This document shows, piece after piece, positions 50,901 to 62,066 of a DNA stretch of 64,000 bases; the stretch's first letter is position 1; the number at the start of each line of letters is the position of its first letter. Origin of the DNA: Moringa oleifera (Eukaryota > Streptophyta > Magnoliopsida > Brassicales > Moringaceae); NCBI GenBank assembly GCA_021397835.1, contig JAJFZO010000229.1, forward strand, positions 496,001-560,000, read 5' to 3'. The notes under the pieces were generated by a model, which was not told the DNA's origin, did not search any database, and saw nothing but the letters and a program-made list of their open reading frames with translations. Both the position numbers and the translations under genes were made by a program.

Positions 50901-51473
50901 TTATAAAATAAAATGAAAACATAAAATATCACAATAATCATTAATAATTTCCTTTTGTAATTATCCAAATTTCAAAATAGGAAACATGCTTTATCAAAAT
51001 TGGAAATAATAAGGCAATTTATGACAACTTCCTATTATTATTATTTTTTTCCAAAATTAACTGATCATTTCGGTCTCACCACAAAATTAATTATAAGATT
51101 TCTAGAAAATTTCACCCACCCACTAAATTGTTAATTTTTTTGTTTTTGAAGTTTTAATTTTTGTGGGTACAGCCAAATTAAGGAAAAGCAGGAGACAGAA
51201 AGGCCACAAATTGTCAAATCCACAAATCCCACCATTGATAGGTTGATTTGCTTGCTTACCTCTCAAACGGGACCCACCAATGAGACAACTCATCAATGGC
51301 GAATCTCTGAATCCAATTTCCTTTTGACTCTTATGCCCTTTTGACACGTAGATCTGACTCGGATAAGATTGGGGAACACGAGGAAAGAGAACGGGGGAAG
51401 TATAAAAAATAATGGAGGATAGGATTGGACGGGGAGAAGAGGAGAACGGAGCGGTAAGGAAGGAAAGTAGAAA
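47905..51473. other. VHA-F 3' region and AT-rich intergenic DNA
   Basis: Includes the VHA-F 3'UTR (to about 48500), AT-rich DNA and the bZIP promoter (about 50000-51470). No further gene recognised. Confidence 0.55.
50152..50161. promoter_or_regulatory. Palindromic G-box (GCCACGTGGC)
   Basis: Perfect 10-bp palindrome with a CACGTG core, 1.3 kb upstream of the bZIP start. A strong binding site for bZIP and bHLH/PIF factors. Confidence 0.55.
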
Positions 51474-54400
51474 ATGGATAGGGTGTTCTCAGTGGAGGAA
51501 ATCTCCGACCAGTTTTGGTCCTCACCTTCCGCGGCATCCGACGAACGGTTTAAGATGAATCGCAGCGCTTCTGAGTGGGCTTTTCAGCGGTTTCTTCAAG
51601 AAGCGTCTGCTGTTGCTGTTGCTGCTGCTGCTGCGGCTTCCTCTGATTCCTCTGCTGTTGATAAGAGCGAGGCTGCAGTGGAAAGCAAGAGCCAAAACGT
51701 GAAGCGAAAGAATCAGAATAATCAGAGTCAGACCCCGAATCTAAATCTCGATGAAAAGAGCGGTGAAGCCAAGGCGCCGCCTTTGGGAGGATCCAGCAAT
51801 GTTAAGCCGCCCTTTAATGTCGCTGTTGCTGCTGCCGCTGCGGCTGCCGGTCCTCCGCCTAATGTACCCGTTGATTCGGAGGAGTACCAGGCTTTCCTCA
51901 AGAACAAACTCAATCTGGCTTGTGCTGCTGTTGCCTTATCAAGGGTAAGTTTATGCTTGTCATCCACGTACATGACTGCATTTATCCGTGTTTGTGTATG
52001 TGGCCTCTGTTTGGTTGTTGAGAAAGTTAAAAGGAATATACAACAGACAAAAGGAAAAGGAAGTGAATGTAAGAGCGTCCTTCCTGTAGTTGTTGACCTT
52101 TTTATCAAGCTAATGAAAAATTCAGCTGAACTGAGCTGTATGAATCAGTTATTTGGAGATTGCATCATTTGCCTTAATTTTTTAGTTTCTGGGTAATGAA
52201 GAAGTCAGATCGGATTGACTACATGGTTTCTGTGAATTAGATCTGGTTTTTCTTTCCCTTTCTTCTGTGTTTTCTCGGGATTTGTGGGTCAGTTCTTGGT
52301 TTTGACAATGCAAAAGTCGGCTTGATGTACGAAGAACAGGTAACCAATAGTTTATTGATTAAAACATGGATCAACTTTCTTGTCTTCAAGCCTTTTGTCA
52401 GCATCAAAACTGAGGGTTGAGTTTTTTGGATTTTATGGTGAGTACTGTGGCTACACTGTTAGGCCTGTAATATTCATGATTATTTTTGAGATTGAGTTGG
52501 CTAAGAGGCTTTATTGGTGGGCATTTGATTGTGGAAAGAAAAGTAGTCTTTTGCAGTAAAAGATAAATTTACCACAAGAAAAGAATGGTAGAGTTCAGGT
52601 AAGCATGAGGTATACAAAACAAATTTTGTGGGAAGATTGGATTAAAAGGAAGTAAAGGAGTTCACAAAGTCTAAGAGAGATGGTGGATTAAAAAAGCTTG
52701 GTGATGGTGGACAATAGGTGGAACGAAACAGTGAACCGAGCTGCATGAATCATACACTGAAAACACAATTAGTCCTTAAAGAGAATAGAAAGATGTATAA
52801 AGGCAATATACCAGAAATATACATTGAATCCACACCTTAATTTCTAGGTAAAAACTCAATCAAACTTCCATGAAACGAACTTCCTGTCTTCAAGACCTTA
52901 GGACCTAAACTGAAAAAGAAAAAGAAAACCAATCTGATTCAAATCTCCAGTAGTTCAAGCTTTGTTGGGTTTCATAAGTTGGATCACTTGAGTTGCTGAT
53001 ATCCTTGATTATATTAATGAAATCAGTGAAGGGGCTTACTATATCATAATTTTGGCCTTAGCTGAAATGCTTCAATAGGACAAGCATAAAATTCGTGAAT
53101 TGGAAAGGTAAGCAGAAAAGTATCGCAGCCTAACTCGTCCATTTAACTCTTATTAACTCTCTTATCCCTCTGTCATGTTAATACCAAATATTGCTTGTTT
53201 GTCATCCTCAAGTTCTACTCTTTCTATGTCCACCTTGTTTTATACTCTGATAGTATGATAAGTTTTATTCTTTTCTCTTTTAGATCTTGAAAGGGGCATT
53301 TTGCTTACAGATACTCTATTCATTCCAATTCAGTTGAGCTAACTTGCTATACCAGTTGTCATCGGCAGATCCTATGGTTTTTTGTTGTATGTGGAATGTA
53401 GGATCCATCTATCATTGCATATCTTGGTGTGCTTGTATTGTTATAAAGATACATATACATTATAAACTAATAATATAAGTACCTGCCATCTGCAATTTCC
53501 ATACCTGATATTCTTTCACATTGCTTAGAATAATACATGCTTTTTAACTGTATTTAGGGAATGATTTGTTGTTGGTCTAAGTTTGCTCCTCTCCCCTTTC
53601 CCTCCTTCCACCCCAGAGGACTGGCTTTTAACTACTTTTGCTTGCTTACTTCAATGGCTTTCTAAGTCAAAACTACTCTTCACTTCATCACGATTGTGCA
53701 ACTTTCTTGGCTGTTTTAACCCATTATCCACAAATTACAGGTGCAATGAGTTCGAAATTAGCAGTTTATGGCATGCTTAGGATAGTCAAGCTTCTATCAG
53801 TTTGTGATTTTAATTTTTTGGGTGGCTAATCCTGTTTATAGAAACAAAACTAGTGGCTTATAGATTCTGTTGTTTTAATTCCAGAATTTTGCAACCCATA
53901 TTATTGTAACTTCTATCATTTTCAATGTTTAATGTGCTTCAATCCAATAATACAAGACAACCCTTTGTTCAACTTCCTCAATGTTCCTCCAAAATATAAT
54001 AATTTTCTCCTCATCCTCGCGAAGGTGTTAACTGTTATTGCTTCGTCATCTTCCTTAAAAAGATGAAGATTTTCTCCAGTTTCTTATGTCTTTCTCTTTC
54101 TCTCCATTCTTTGGAACAACTACTTGTTTAAGCTTTCATTGCACTTGGAATTAAATTTGTTTACCTAGTTTCTGACTGATGCCTGGGTGGCATGTATTGT
54201 AGAGGAAAAACTTCAAACCCTAGATCTTGTTCTTCCCTAAGTTAGGATGAGCACATGTGATCATCTTCCGAAATAAATCTATGTCGTGAGAGCAGGAAAG
54301 AAACAAAAGTTTTAACGAGTCATATATAGAATAAGATATAGATGATTTAAAGTGATTTGGTGTCCTATTAGTTGGGTAGTATATGTTGACTTCCAAATCA

Positions 54401-56723
54401 TGAAATTGAGTAGAAATGCTAGTGCGCTTTGCTGCTTTTTCAAGTTTACTTTATTAGAAAGTTAAACAGTGTGGATTGGATTTGATTAATCGCTTATTAT
54501 ATTGGTTAAGACCTCTCTTTGTTATTTACTTTCCCAGTAAAAGGATCTTCTGCTCTTGTCCTTATTTATGTAAAATTTGATCACTTAAATATTTTGATGT
54601 CAACAGGCAGCTTTTATAAAACCTCAAGATGCTGCAGATAGAGTTGACAGTGGAGCACAGGCTTCCAACACTTCACAATTGGCATCTCAAGCTCCTTCTA
54701 AAGGTTTTGTTTGTTTTTATTTTTCTATTTGTGTTTCCAGATGTTAGCAAACAAAAGTGTTTGATCACATTATTTTATTTTATTAATTTTTTATATATCT
54801 AGGGAAGAAACTTAAACAAAAAGAGAAAAGGAAATAAGTAGAAGGTTGCAACAATGAAGCTTTGGGTAGACAAATATCATGTATTGACAGAGCTTCCAAC
54901 TTTTCAAAAGGTTACACAATTCCTGTGATCACACTCTCAGTCTCACAGAGGTGAGAAATAGGTGATGAACTTTGCCGTTGATCAAGATGTGCACCTAATG
55001 AAACTAAGCAGCGATAACTTATAGAGGACCTTATTTGCCATTAGGAAATATAAATGTTGATCAAATTTAGGGTTTGGTGTAGCACGATGAGTAATACTGC
55101 TTCTAAATACCTTCTTTATCACCTCTCTATGAAGTGGTACTGCTTCTTTATGGCCAGTCAGTCCTCTCAGATCACAAATTTAGAGTTGAGTGTAACATGA
55201 TGAGTAAATACTACTTTTAAAGTATTATTTTCTTTTCCTATCACCTATGTAGGAAGTGGATATGATTTATCCAGGTCACAAGATAAGGATGCTAATGGAC
55301 CAGTTGACATGCCTTCCTTACCAGCCATGCCAAAGAAGTCTGTGGCTTCAGTGAGATCAATTACTAGTGGGTCATCTAGAGAACAGTCAGAGGATGATGA
55401 ACTGGAGGAAGAAACTGCAACTACTGCAAATATGGACCCTGTTGATGCCAAACGTGTGAGGAGGTAACTATAGTCTGTCCTGTTTGGATTTTCGATGCTA
55501 CTGGTCTAATCCTTGCAGCCTATACTTTTAAGTTGTTAGCGATGGGTAAGCACTTGCCAGTGCCAATAACACGGTTTAGTGGCAACTTAGCTTGTGGAAT
55601 TGGCATTCTCACAAACGGTCAAAATAATGTTCTATAGTTTTCTTTCGGAGCAAATATTTGTTCGAAGTACCTAAAGGTTATAAAACTATGTTTGGAGAGA
55701 AAACTATTTTGGCAGCAACCATCATGGCTGTGAATCAAGCTTTAGCTTCAGATACCTATGTTGTCTAGTTCCTTACCTCTCATTGATTCCTTTGTGCTTC
55801 CCAGAATGCTTTCCAATAGGGAATCAGCTAGACGCTCTAGAAGAAGAAAGCAAGCCCATTTGACAGAGCTTGAGACACAAGTGCGTATTTTGTCTTTTTT
55901 TCTTCTGAGTCTTCCCTTAACCTTTTGGATTTTCTTTTCAATGAAAAGACTTTAATATGTTTACTAATTTTGATGTTTTCTGTAGTTTGCTAAACTAATT
56001 TAATGTTTTTATAGGTTGCTCAACTGAGGGTCGAGAATTCATCTTTATTGAAGCGACTCACTGACATAGGCCAGAAGTACAATGAAGCAGCTGTTGACAA
56101 TAGAGTCCTAAAAGCTGATGTTGAAACATTGAGAGCAAAGGTAAAGTATTTAAGCAGGCTTGGTTCTTCAAGTAGTGACTCACTGAAGAGGCATCCTTCG
56201 CATTTTTCTCTACCCTCCAATGTCCCCCACCCACCTTTTATTAATTATTGTCAATACAGGAAATGATGCACAAGATTAAGTGAAAACTGATAATTAATTA
56301 TCTTGTTCAATGTGATGATGCCAGGTGAAAATGGCGGAGGAGACAGTTAAAAGAATTACTGGGTTGAACCCTATGTTCCATGCCATGCCTGACATCTCCA
56401 CCATGTCTATGCCATCCTTTGATGGTAGTCCTTCTGATACATCTGCAGATGCTGCTGTTCCTGTGCAAGATGACCCAACTCATCAGTTTTATGAGTCTTC
56501 CTCAAAAAATTCTGCAGCTACTCATGACCTGAGAGTCAACAATGGTCTAGCAGACAATTCTTCAGCCACAAATGGGCAGCCGAATTCTGGGGCTTCGCCA
56601 GGTGAAGGGAACAAGATGGGACGAACACCTTCTATGCAGAGAGTGGCAAGCTTGGAGCACCTGCAAAAGCGGATCCGTGGGAGAGTAAGTTCATGTGGAC
56701 CACAGTCAAATGGAGAACAGTAG
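51474..56723 (+). CDS. Group C bZIP transcription factor (CPRF2/bZIP9/10/25/63-like)
   Basis: Six exons: 51474-51944, 54607-54703, 55253-55463, 55805-55880, 56015-56140, 56325-56723, giving 459 aa, a little longer than parsley CPRF2. The N-terminus ([15 protein letters not shown], then [14 protein letters not shown]) is the conserved group C domain. Two Ala-rich runs (about residues 46-56 and 114-123) follow; [14 protein letters not shown] is another clade block. The basic region [16 protein letters not shown] starts at about residue 264 (Asn264...Arg272 spacing), with leucine heptads across exons 4-6. A second conserved segment, [20 protein letters not shown], closes the protein. It binds ACGT-core promoters as dimers, often with group S1 bZIPs, in low-energy, amino-acid and stress responses. 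The 2.66-kb first intron holds no gene. Confidence 0.95.
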
Positions 56724-57767
56724 TACCAACTGCATGACCAAGAGAAAGGTGTTACCCAAAGGAATTTTTTCAGAAGTCTGATCCACTGGCCTATGATTTT
56801 TGGCTTAACTGTATGTACGAAAAGCCTATACGTTAAGTTTAACTTCATTGTAAACGAAACTGCTAAGTTTCAATCTTCAAACTCATAACTTCACACCAAT
56901 GCAGGCCTGGTGGTTTGTGGCATAATCTGTCCTCAAGATCACTAAGGGTATGGAATGAAAACCTAGCAGGAACTGATAATTTTACACCTGCTGTAAGAAA
57001 CAGTTAATCCTTGCAGCAATCATTTATACCTGGTCAGTTCTTTTTCATTGGTCCTCCTGTGTGTTTGTTCCTCTTTCCTTCATGTCATTTTGACTCAATC
57101 AGGCAATGAATGCCCTCTGATGATCTCAAATACACCATGTCCATGTCTGAGGAGCTATCGGAGAATAGCTGCTTCAAGTAGACATTACGGGACAGGGCCA
57201 AGCCAGTGGGAAGATGGGCTAAGGTTTGATGACATCTGCATTGGTGAGTGGTTAGATCATTAAAATCAACATGAAACAGTGTCTGCAAGCATTAGTTAGA
57301 TCAGATAACAAACTATTTGGGACTAGGTAAAAGAAATGATCTGCCAAAGAAATTGATATAAGAACAGAATACTGGAATAATCTTTACAAGACTTGCGTTA
57401 CTTTATAACTTTGAAACAGAACTAATTTAGCTGAAGACAACCATCTTGGAAAATTTTCTCTTCGTCTTGCTTACAAAAGCAGTGTAATACTCAATCTAAA
57501 TTCTGAGCAAAATCATCTTTAAGCATCCATGCCAACTTTACATATTAACAGCTCAGATTCCTAATGGATCTTGCCTCTTAATAGCTATCATCAAGAGTCA
57601 AGACATAAGGAATCCCATCTAACAATCTACATTGGCGTCCCATTCCAGTCATCTCCAGAATTTCCTTTAATAACTTTCAAACTAGTGGATTCAAATGCAC
57701 AAAACCTGGAGGACTGAATTGGTGTCTTTCTCTGCTAATTGCTCGGCCTAACTACTGCATTTCCGAT
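56724..57767. other. Convergent 3' region between bZIP and PPR genes
   Basis: Presumed 3'UTRs of the two genes; short frames here are not convincing. Confidence 0.55.
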
Positions 57768-59213
57768 TTACAATCCTTCCATCGTGTCATTGCTTATGGT
57801 TTGAACTGAACTACAACCAGGTTTGCTTTTTATTCTCCTCTTTTTCATTTCCTTTCTCACCCTTGCCACTTCTTGCCATTTTTCTGCAGAAGCATAAACA
57901 TTCGACAAAGCTACATAGTCTTCACTCTTCCCCATGGGATCTATGGAACTTTGCTCTGGCTGTAGGTGGAGGAGGATCTTTCCTACCTTCTCACTCATCA
58001 CGACATCTCCATGAACCTTGCATGCACTTAATAAACTCCTCCACAAGATAGCATCAGGCTTAACTGGCATTCCCATTATAAAATCATATGCTTCTTTTAA
58101 GTGCCCAGCTCTGCCAAGAAGGTCCACAATGCAGCCATAGTGCTGTATCTGAGGAGCAAGAGCAAACTTGCTCCTCATGCTTTTGAACAAATGAAGCCCC
58201 TCTGAAATAAGTCCCACATGGCAACAAGCTGAAAACAAGCTAGTGAAAGTCACTGCATTAGGTTCAATACCAGCCGCCCCCATTGCATCCAATAGCTCCA
58301 ATGCTTCTTTTCCTTTTCCATGAACAGCTAGCCCTGTTGCCATTGCCGTCCAAGTTAATACATTCCTTTCTCTCAATCCCTCGAAAGCAGATAAAGCACT
58401 GTCCAAACATCCACACTTTGAGTACATATCCACAAGACCAGTGCCAATAAACACATTGTTTTCAGGCACATAACCTGACTTCTCTATATATCCATGAATA
58501 CAGGCACCAGTTTCAAGCACACCCAATTGAGAACTTGCAGAAAGAACACACACCATTGTAGTATCCGTAAGTTTCACTCCACAAGCATCACCTAACATGT
58601 CCTGAAACAACAATAAAGCTTCACGGGAATAGGCACATTCACTGGCCTTATCTCTCTGTGAACAATACCCAGTAATCATCGCATTCCACGTAGCACTGCT
58701 TCTCACAGTCATTTCATCAAACACTCTCCGCCCAGAGTACACATCCCTATTGCTTCCATAAAAATGTACCAAGGTTGTCTGCACCAACGGATTCCACATG
58801 AAACCATGTTTCAATACTAGCACATGTACTTGTCTTCCTAACCATAAGGTGGAGGCTGATGAAAATCTAGCACAAGCTCCAAGAACAAAATTATAAGTAA
58901 ACTCGTCAAAAACTAAGCTTCTTTTCGAAACCCAATTAGCAAAAACAAGAATAGAATCCTTAGGTCGTATACATCTCAACAAAGTGTTAAAGAGAAACAA
59001 GTCAGGTTCACCGAAGTGGGTGAACACGAAGTGGGCACGTTTGCTGCTTTGTGGAGAATCAATACAGCAGTATTGCTGGATTAGTTTGGCAAGAAGAGAG
59101 GTCGACTTGACGCCATTAGTGGTCAACTGGGCATGGATTTGATCAACGTGCTGCATGGCTGTTGGCTTGAGGTGCAAGAGAGAAACGTACCTCAATCTTG
59201 GCAGAGACTGCAT
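57768..59213 (-). CDS. Pentatricopeptide repeat protein, PLS class with E motif
   Basis: Single-exon 481-aa frame, complete. The repeats have PPR signatures: VQTTLVHFYGSNRDVYSGRRVF, then ATWNAMITGYC, VFIGTGLVDMYSKCG, LTWTAMATGLAVHG, and QHYGCIVDLLGRAGHLKEAY. It ends in an E region (LWRSLLSACKVHGDV...YVALSNVYASAEKWQEVARVRKEM...KPGCS) without the DYW deaminase domain. Such proteins bind single-stranded RNA in mitochondria or plastids and usually specify C-to-U editing sites with partner DYW proteins. Overall resemblance to Arabidopsis At3g18970 (MEF20) is suggested by memory only. The N-terminus (MQSLPRLRYVSLLHLKP) is Arg/Leu/Ser-rich, compatible with an organelle presequence. Editing target unknown. 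Confidence 0.9.
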   Translation of the reverse strand: MQSLPRLRYVSLLHLKPTAMQHVDQIHAQLTTNGVKSTSLLAKLIQQYCCIDSPQSSKRAHFVFTHFGEPDLFLFNTLLRCIRPKDSILVFANWVSKRSLVFDEFTYNFVLGACARFSSASTLWLGRQVHVLVLKHGFMWNPLVQTTLVHFYGSNRDVYSGRRVFDEMTVRSSATWNAMITGYCSQRDKASECAYSREALLLFQDMLGDACGVKLTDTTMVCVLSASSQLGVLETGACIHGYIEKSGYVPENNVFIGTGLVDMYSKCGCLDSALSAFEGLRERNVLTWTAMATGLAVHGKGKEALELLDAMGAAGIEPNAVTFTSLFSACCHVGLISEGLHLFKSMRSKFALAPQIQHYGCIVDLLGRAGHLKEAYDFIMGMPVKPDAILWRSLLSACKVHGDVVMSEKVGKILLHLQPEQSSIDPMGKSEDYVALSNVYASAEKWQEVARVRKEMKKRRIKSKPGCSSVQTISNDTMEGL

Positions 59214-61736
59214 GTCTGTACATTGTCCATGAGAGGATTTTCTGGGTTTAAAGTGTCTTCAAGAATTTGAAGGAAAATTATACACAAAGGTCTTAAGAGC
59301 AGCCTTTCAAACCCTTGTTGCTTATTCTTTGGTGAGTTAAATATCTTCAGCTTCAATGACTCTGTAATTATAAAATCTCCTAAGTCACCAAAAGGTTATG
59401 AAAAGGTGATGGAAATTGTTTTTCCATCCACTAAAATATACAAATTATTGGATCTCAGTATGTTGGAAAATTACATTATTATCCCTCAGAAAGAATTACA
59501 TTATTTAATAATATATAAATCTCGCACACTTAATAGTTAAGAGTTTACTAAATTATAAATATGTTTTAAAATCATCATTGCATAATATATATACAATATA
59601 AAATAAACATTTATTTCATATAAAAAAATCAAAACTTTGAAAAAATATAATATACACTAATTAAAATTCTTAAATTTGTATGCTTGTTAAAAGGTAAGAG
59701 CATAATATACATGAGGCATAAATAAAAAATGAAACATAAGGCATGGATAAAAAAATTAATTATTTTATATTATATGAAATAAATTTAATTTTTTAAAATC
59801 ATGAAAACAAATATATAAAAAAATTTAAATTAAATAAATAAAAGTAAAAATTTTATAAAACTTTACTGTCTGCTTTATGTTATCAATTTATATTTTAAAA
59901 ATGATAAATCGAACTTTAATATATCAATTTGGTCTAAATTAAATTTTGTCAAAAATTTTAAAAATTAAGGATATTCATATTAAAAATCTTATACAATACG
60001 TTTTAACTTAAAATTTTTTCATAAATTTAAAGAAATATTCAAGTTACAGGAAATATTTTTATAATTTTTTAAGTAATTATGCTATTTTTTAAAATTTTGA
60101 TATTTTAAATTTTAAAAAATATATTTTTTAGTATTCAAAAAATCATGATACTTTTCATGACAATAACTTGAATACTTTTTTACGTTTGTATAAAATTTTA
60201 AGTCAAAATTCGTTTGTCTAAGATCTTTAATTTGAATATATTTAATTTTTAAATTTTTAAAAAATATTTAATTTAAATCAAATTGATAGATCAAGGTTTA
60301 ATTTGTCATTTTTTAAATATAAAGATTTGATTAGTAATTTAAGATACATATTAAAATTTTATAAAAATTTTATTTTAAAAATAATAAAATAACTTATATC
60401 AAATGTGTCAAAATTTCAAATATTATAATAAAATGTATGCTAAGTTATTAAATTTTTTATATATATAAAACAAGATTTATAACTAAAATATAATACACAT
60501 CAGATGAAAATAAAAAATTAATAATTTATATTATTACAAATCGAGCTAAAGTTTAAAAATTTATAATAACATGTGAGTTAAGTGTTTAGATTCATTATAT
60601 TTTATGAATATATTTTAAAATTATAAAAACAAATCAACAAATAATATTTTATAAATTTTCAAAAATTTTATAACATGTGATCAAGTTTTGATAATTTAGA
60701 TCATTTTAAGATTATATAATTAATTAATATTTAAAAAATTAAAATAAAAATTCTATAAAATTTTGATATTTACTTATTTTATGAAGCAAATCTTTGAGTT
60801 TAAAATGCAATAAATTCAATTTTGATTTACTAATTTGGACTAAATTAAATCTTATTAAAAAATTAAAAATTAAAAATATTCAAATTAAATATCTTATTTA
60901 ATAAATTTTGACTTAAAATTTTTTACAGATATAAAAAAAAATACTGAAGTTATCGTTACAAAAAGTTTTAAAAATTTTTTAATACTAAAAATATATTTTG
61001 TATCAAAAATTATTCAAATTTAAAAAATGAAATCAAAATAGAGTTAAGAATTCATTTGAATTATTTTTGAGACATGTTAATAATAAAAAATATATTTAAT
61101 GTTTTATATTTATTTAAAATAAAACTTAATTGAACTAAATTAATAAATTAAAGTTCGATTTGTTTATTTTCGAATATAAAAATTTGTTTGATAATATAAA
61201 GTTTACATTAAAATTTTATATAATTTTTATTTTAAAATTAAAAAATATTTTATAATATTTTTATATTATAAAATAACTTTATGATAATAAAAATTATTAA
61301 AAAATTAACATATTACTGATAGTCAAAAAATATATTAAAATAATCAAATAGGGCCTTACAAAGTAGGAAATAATTTTGATACGTGAAGAAAATATTCCGA
61401 CATCAATGCCATAATTTTTAATTAATACAAAAAAATTTAAGTATAATAGATAGTATATCTAAATAGGTTCATATTATTTTATTTTATAATATTTTAATTT
61501 TTATTTAAACAAAACGGCCTCAAAAGCAGAAATTAGATTTACTATGATCATTAAGTTTGAAAATCTGGAGCCTGATGGTCCACCAAAGCCTATCGAGTTA
61601 GAAATCAAGTCCTCACCTTGTCACCCATGTGGTGTTTTCCATCTTCTTCCCCAATCCCAAAAGCATAGAAACAATTCACTGCACAAACTATCCAAAACCC
61701 TATAACCCACGAGCAGTAAGAGATAAAGAAGCTACC
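59214..61736. other. AT-rich intergenic DNA
   Basis: The left 200 bp is probably the PPR leader and promoter. The rest is the densest cluster of the dispersed AT-rich repeat. No gene seen. Confidence 0.6.
59870..61260. repeat. Dispersed AT-rich repeat, four copies in alternating orientation
   Basis: Reverse copy 59870-60130 (GATAAATCGAACTTTAATAT, GTCTAAATTAAATTTTGTC), forward copy 60120-60380 (AAATCAAATTGATAGATCAA, TTTGATTAGTAATTTAAG), reverse copy about 60780-61010, forward copy about 61080-61260. Neighbouring halves are approximate reverse complements, so the block could form long imperfect hairpins. Confidence 0.65.
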
Positions 61737-62066
61737 ATGGAGATCTCATCGATGGCTCTCTTCCCCTTAAGACCCCCACCATCGCCTTCTGTCCCTTTGT
61801 CTTCATGCCGTTCCCCCTTCACCAACGCCATCACCGTTCCTCTTTTCACTAGAGCCAAGACGAAGACCAGTAGTTTGGCTGTGTCTCGACCCATGACCAG
61901 AACCAGGACTGAGCCAGCCAAAAGGGGTCTCACGTGCAATGCTCTGTTTGGCCTTGGTGTGCCTGAGCTTGTTGTTATTGCTGGCGTGGCTGCCTTGGTG
62001 TTTGGACCGAAGAAATTGCCTGAGGTGGGGAAGAGTATTGGGAAGACTGTCAAGAGCTTTCAACAG
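61737..62066 (+). CDS. TATA: Sec-independent protein translocase TatA, chloroplastic (Tha4), first exon
   Basis: First coding exon, 110 codons, ending SFQQ at a CAACAG|GTTAGT donor; the rest (AAKEFE... in relatives) must lie beyond 64000, as I found no continuation in the window. Residues 1-67 are Ser/Arg/Thr-rich and act as a chloroplast transit peptide. The mature part starts near CNALFGLGVPELVVIAGV with the essential membrane-embedded Glu in PELVV, one transmembrane helix, the FGPKKLPEVGKSIG hinge and an amphipathic helix. Tha4 oligomerises on the TatB/TatC receptor in thylakoids to pass folded proteins driven by the proton gradient. 'TATA' here is the protein's gene name, not a TATA box. 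Partial at the window edge. Confidence 0.93.

Noticed and set aside
51728..52108. 126-aa minus-strand open frame opposite bZIP exon 1
   Set aside because: It is the antisense of Ala-rich coding sequence and the following intron; no features of its own.
61700..62053. Minus-strand frames opposite the TatA exon
   Set aside because: Antisense shadows of the recognised TatA exon.
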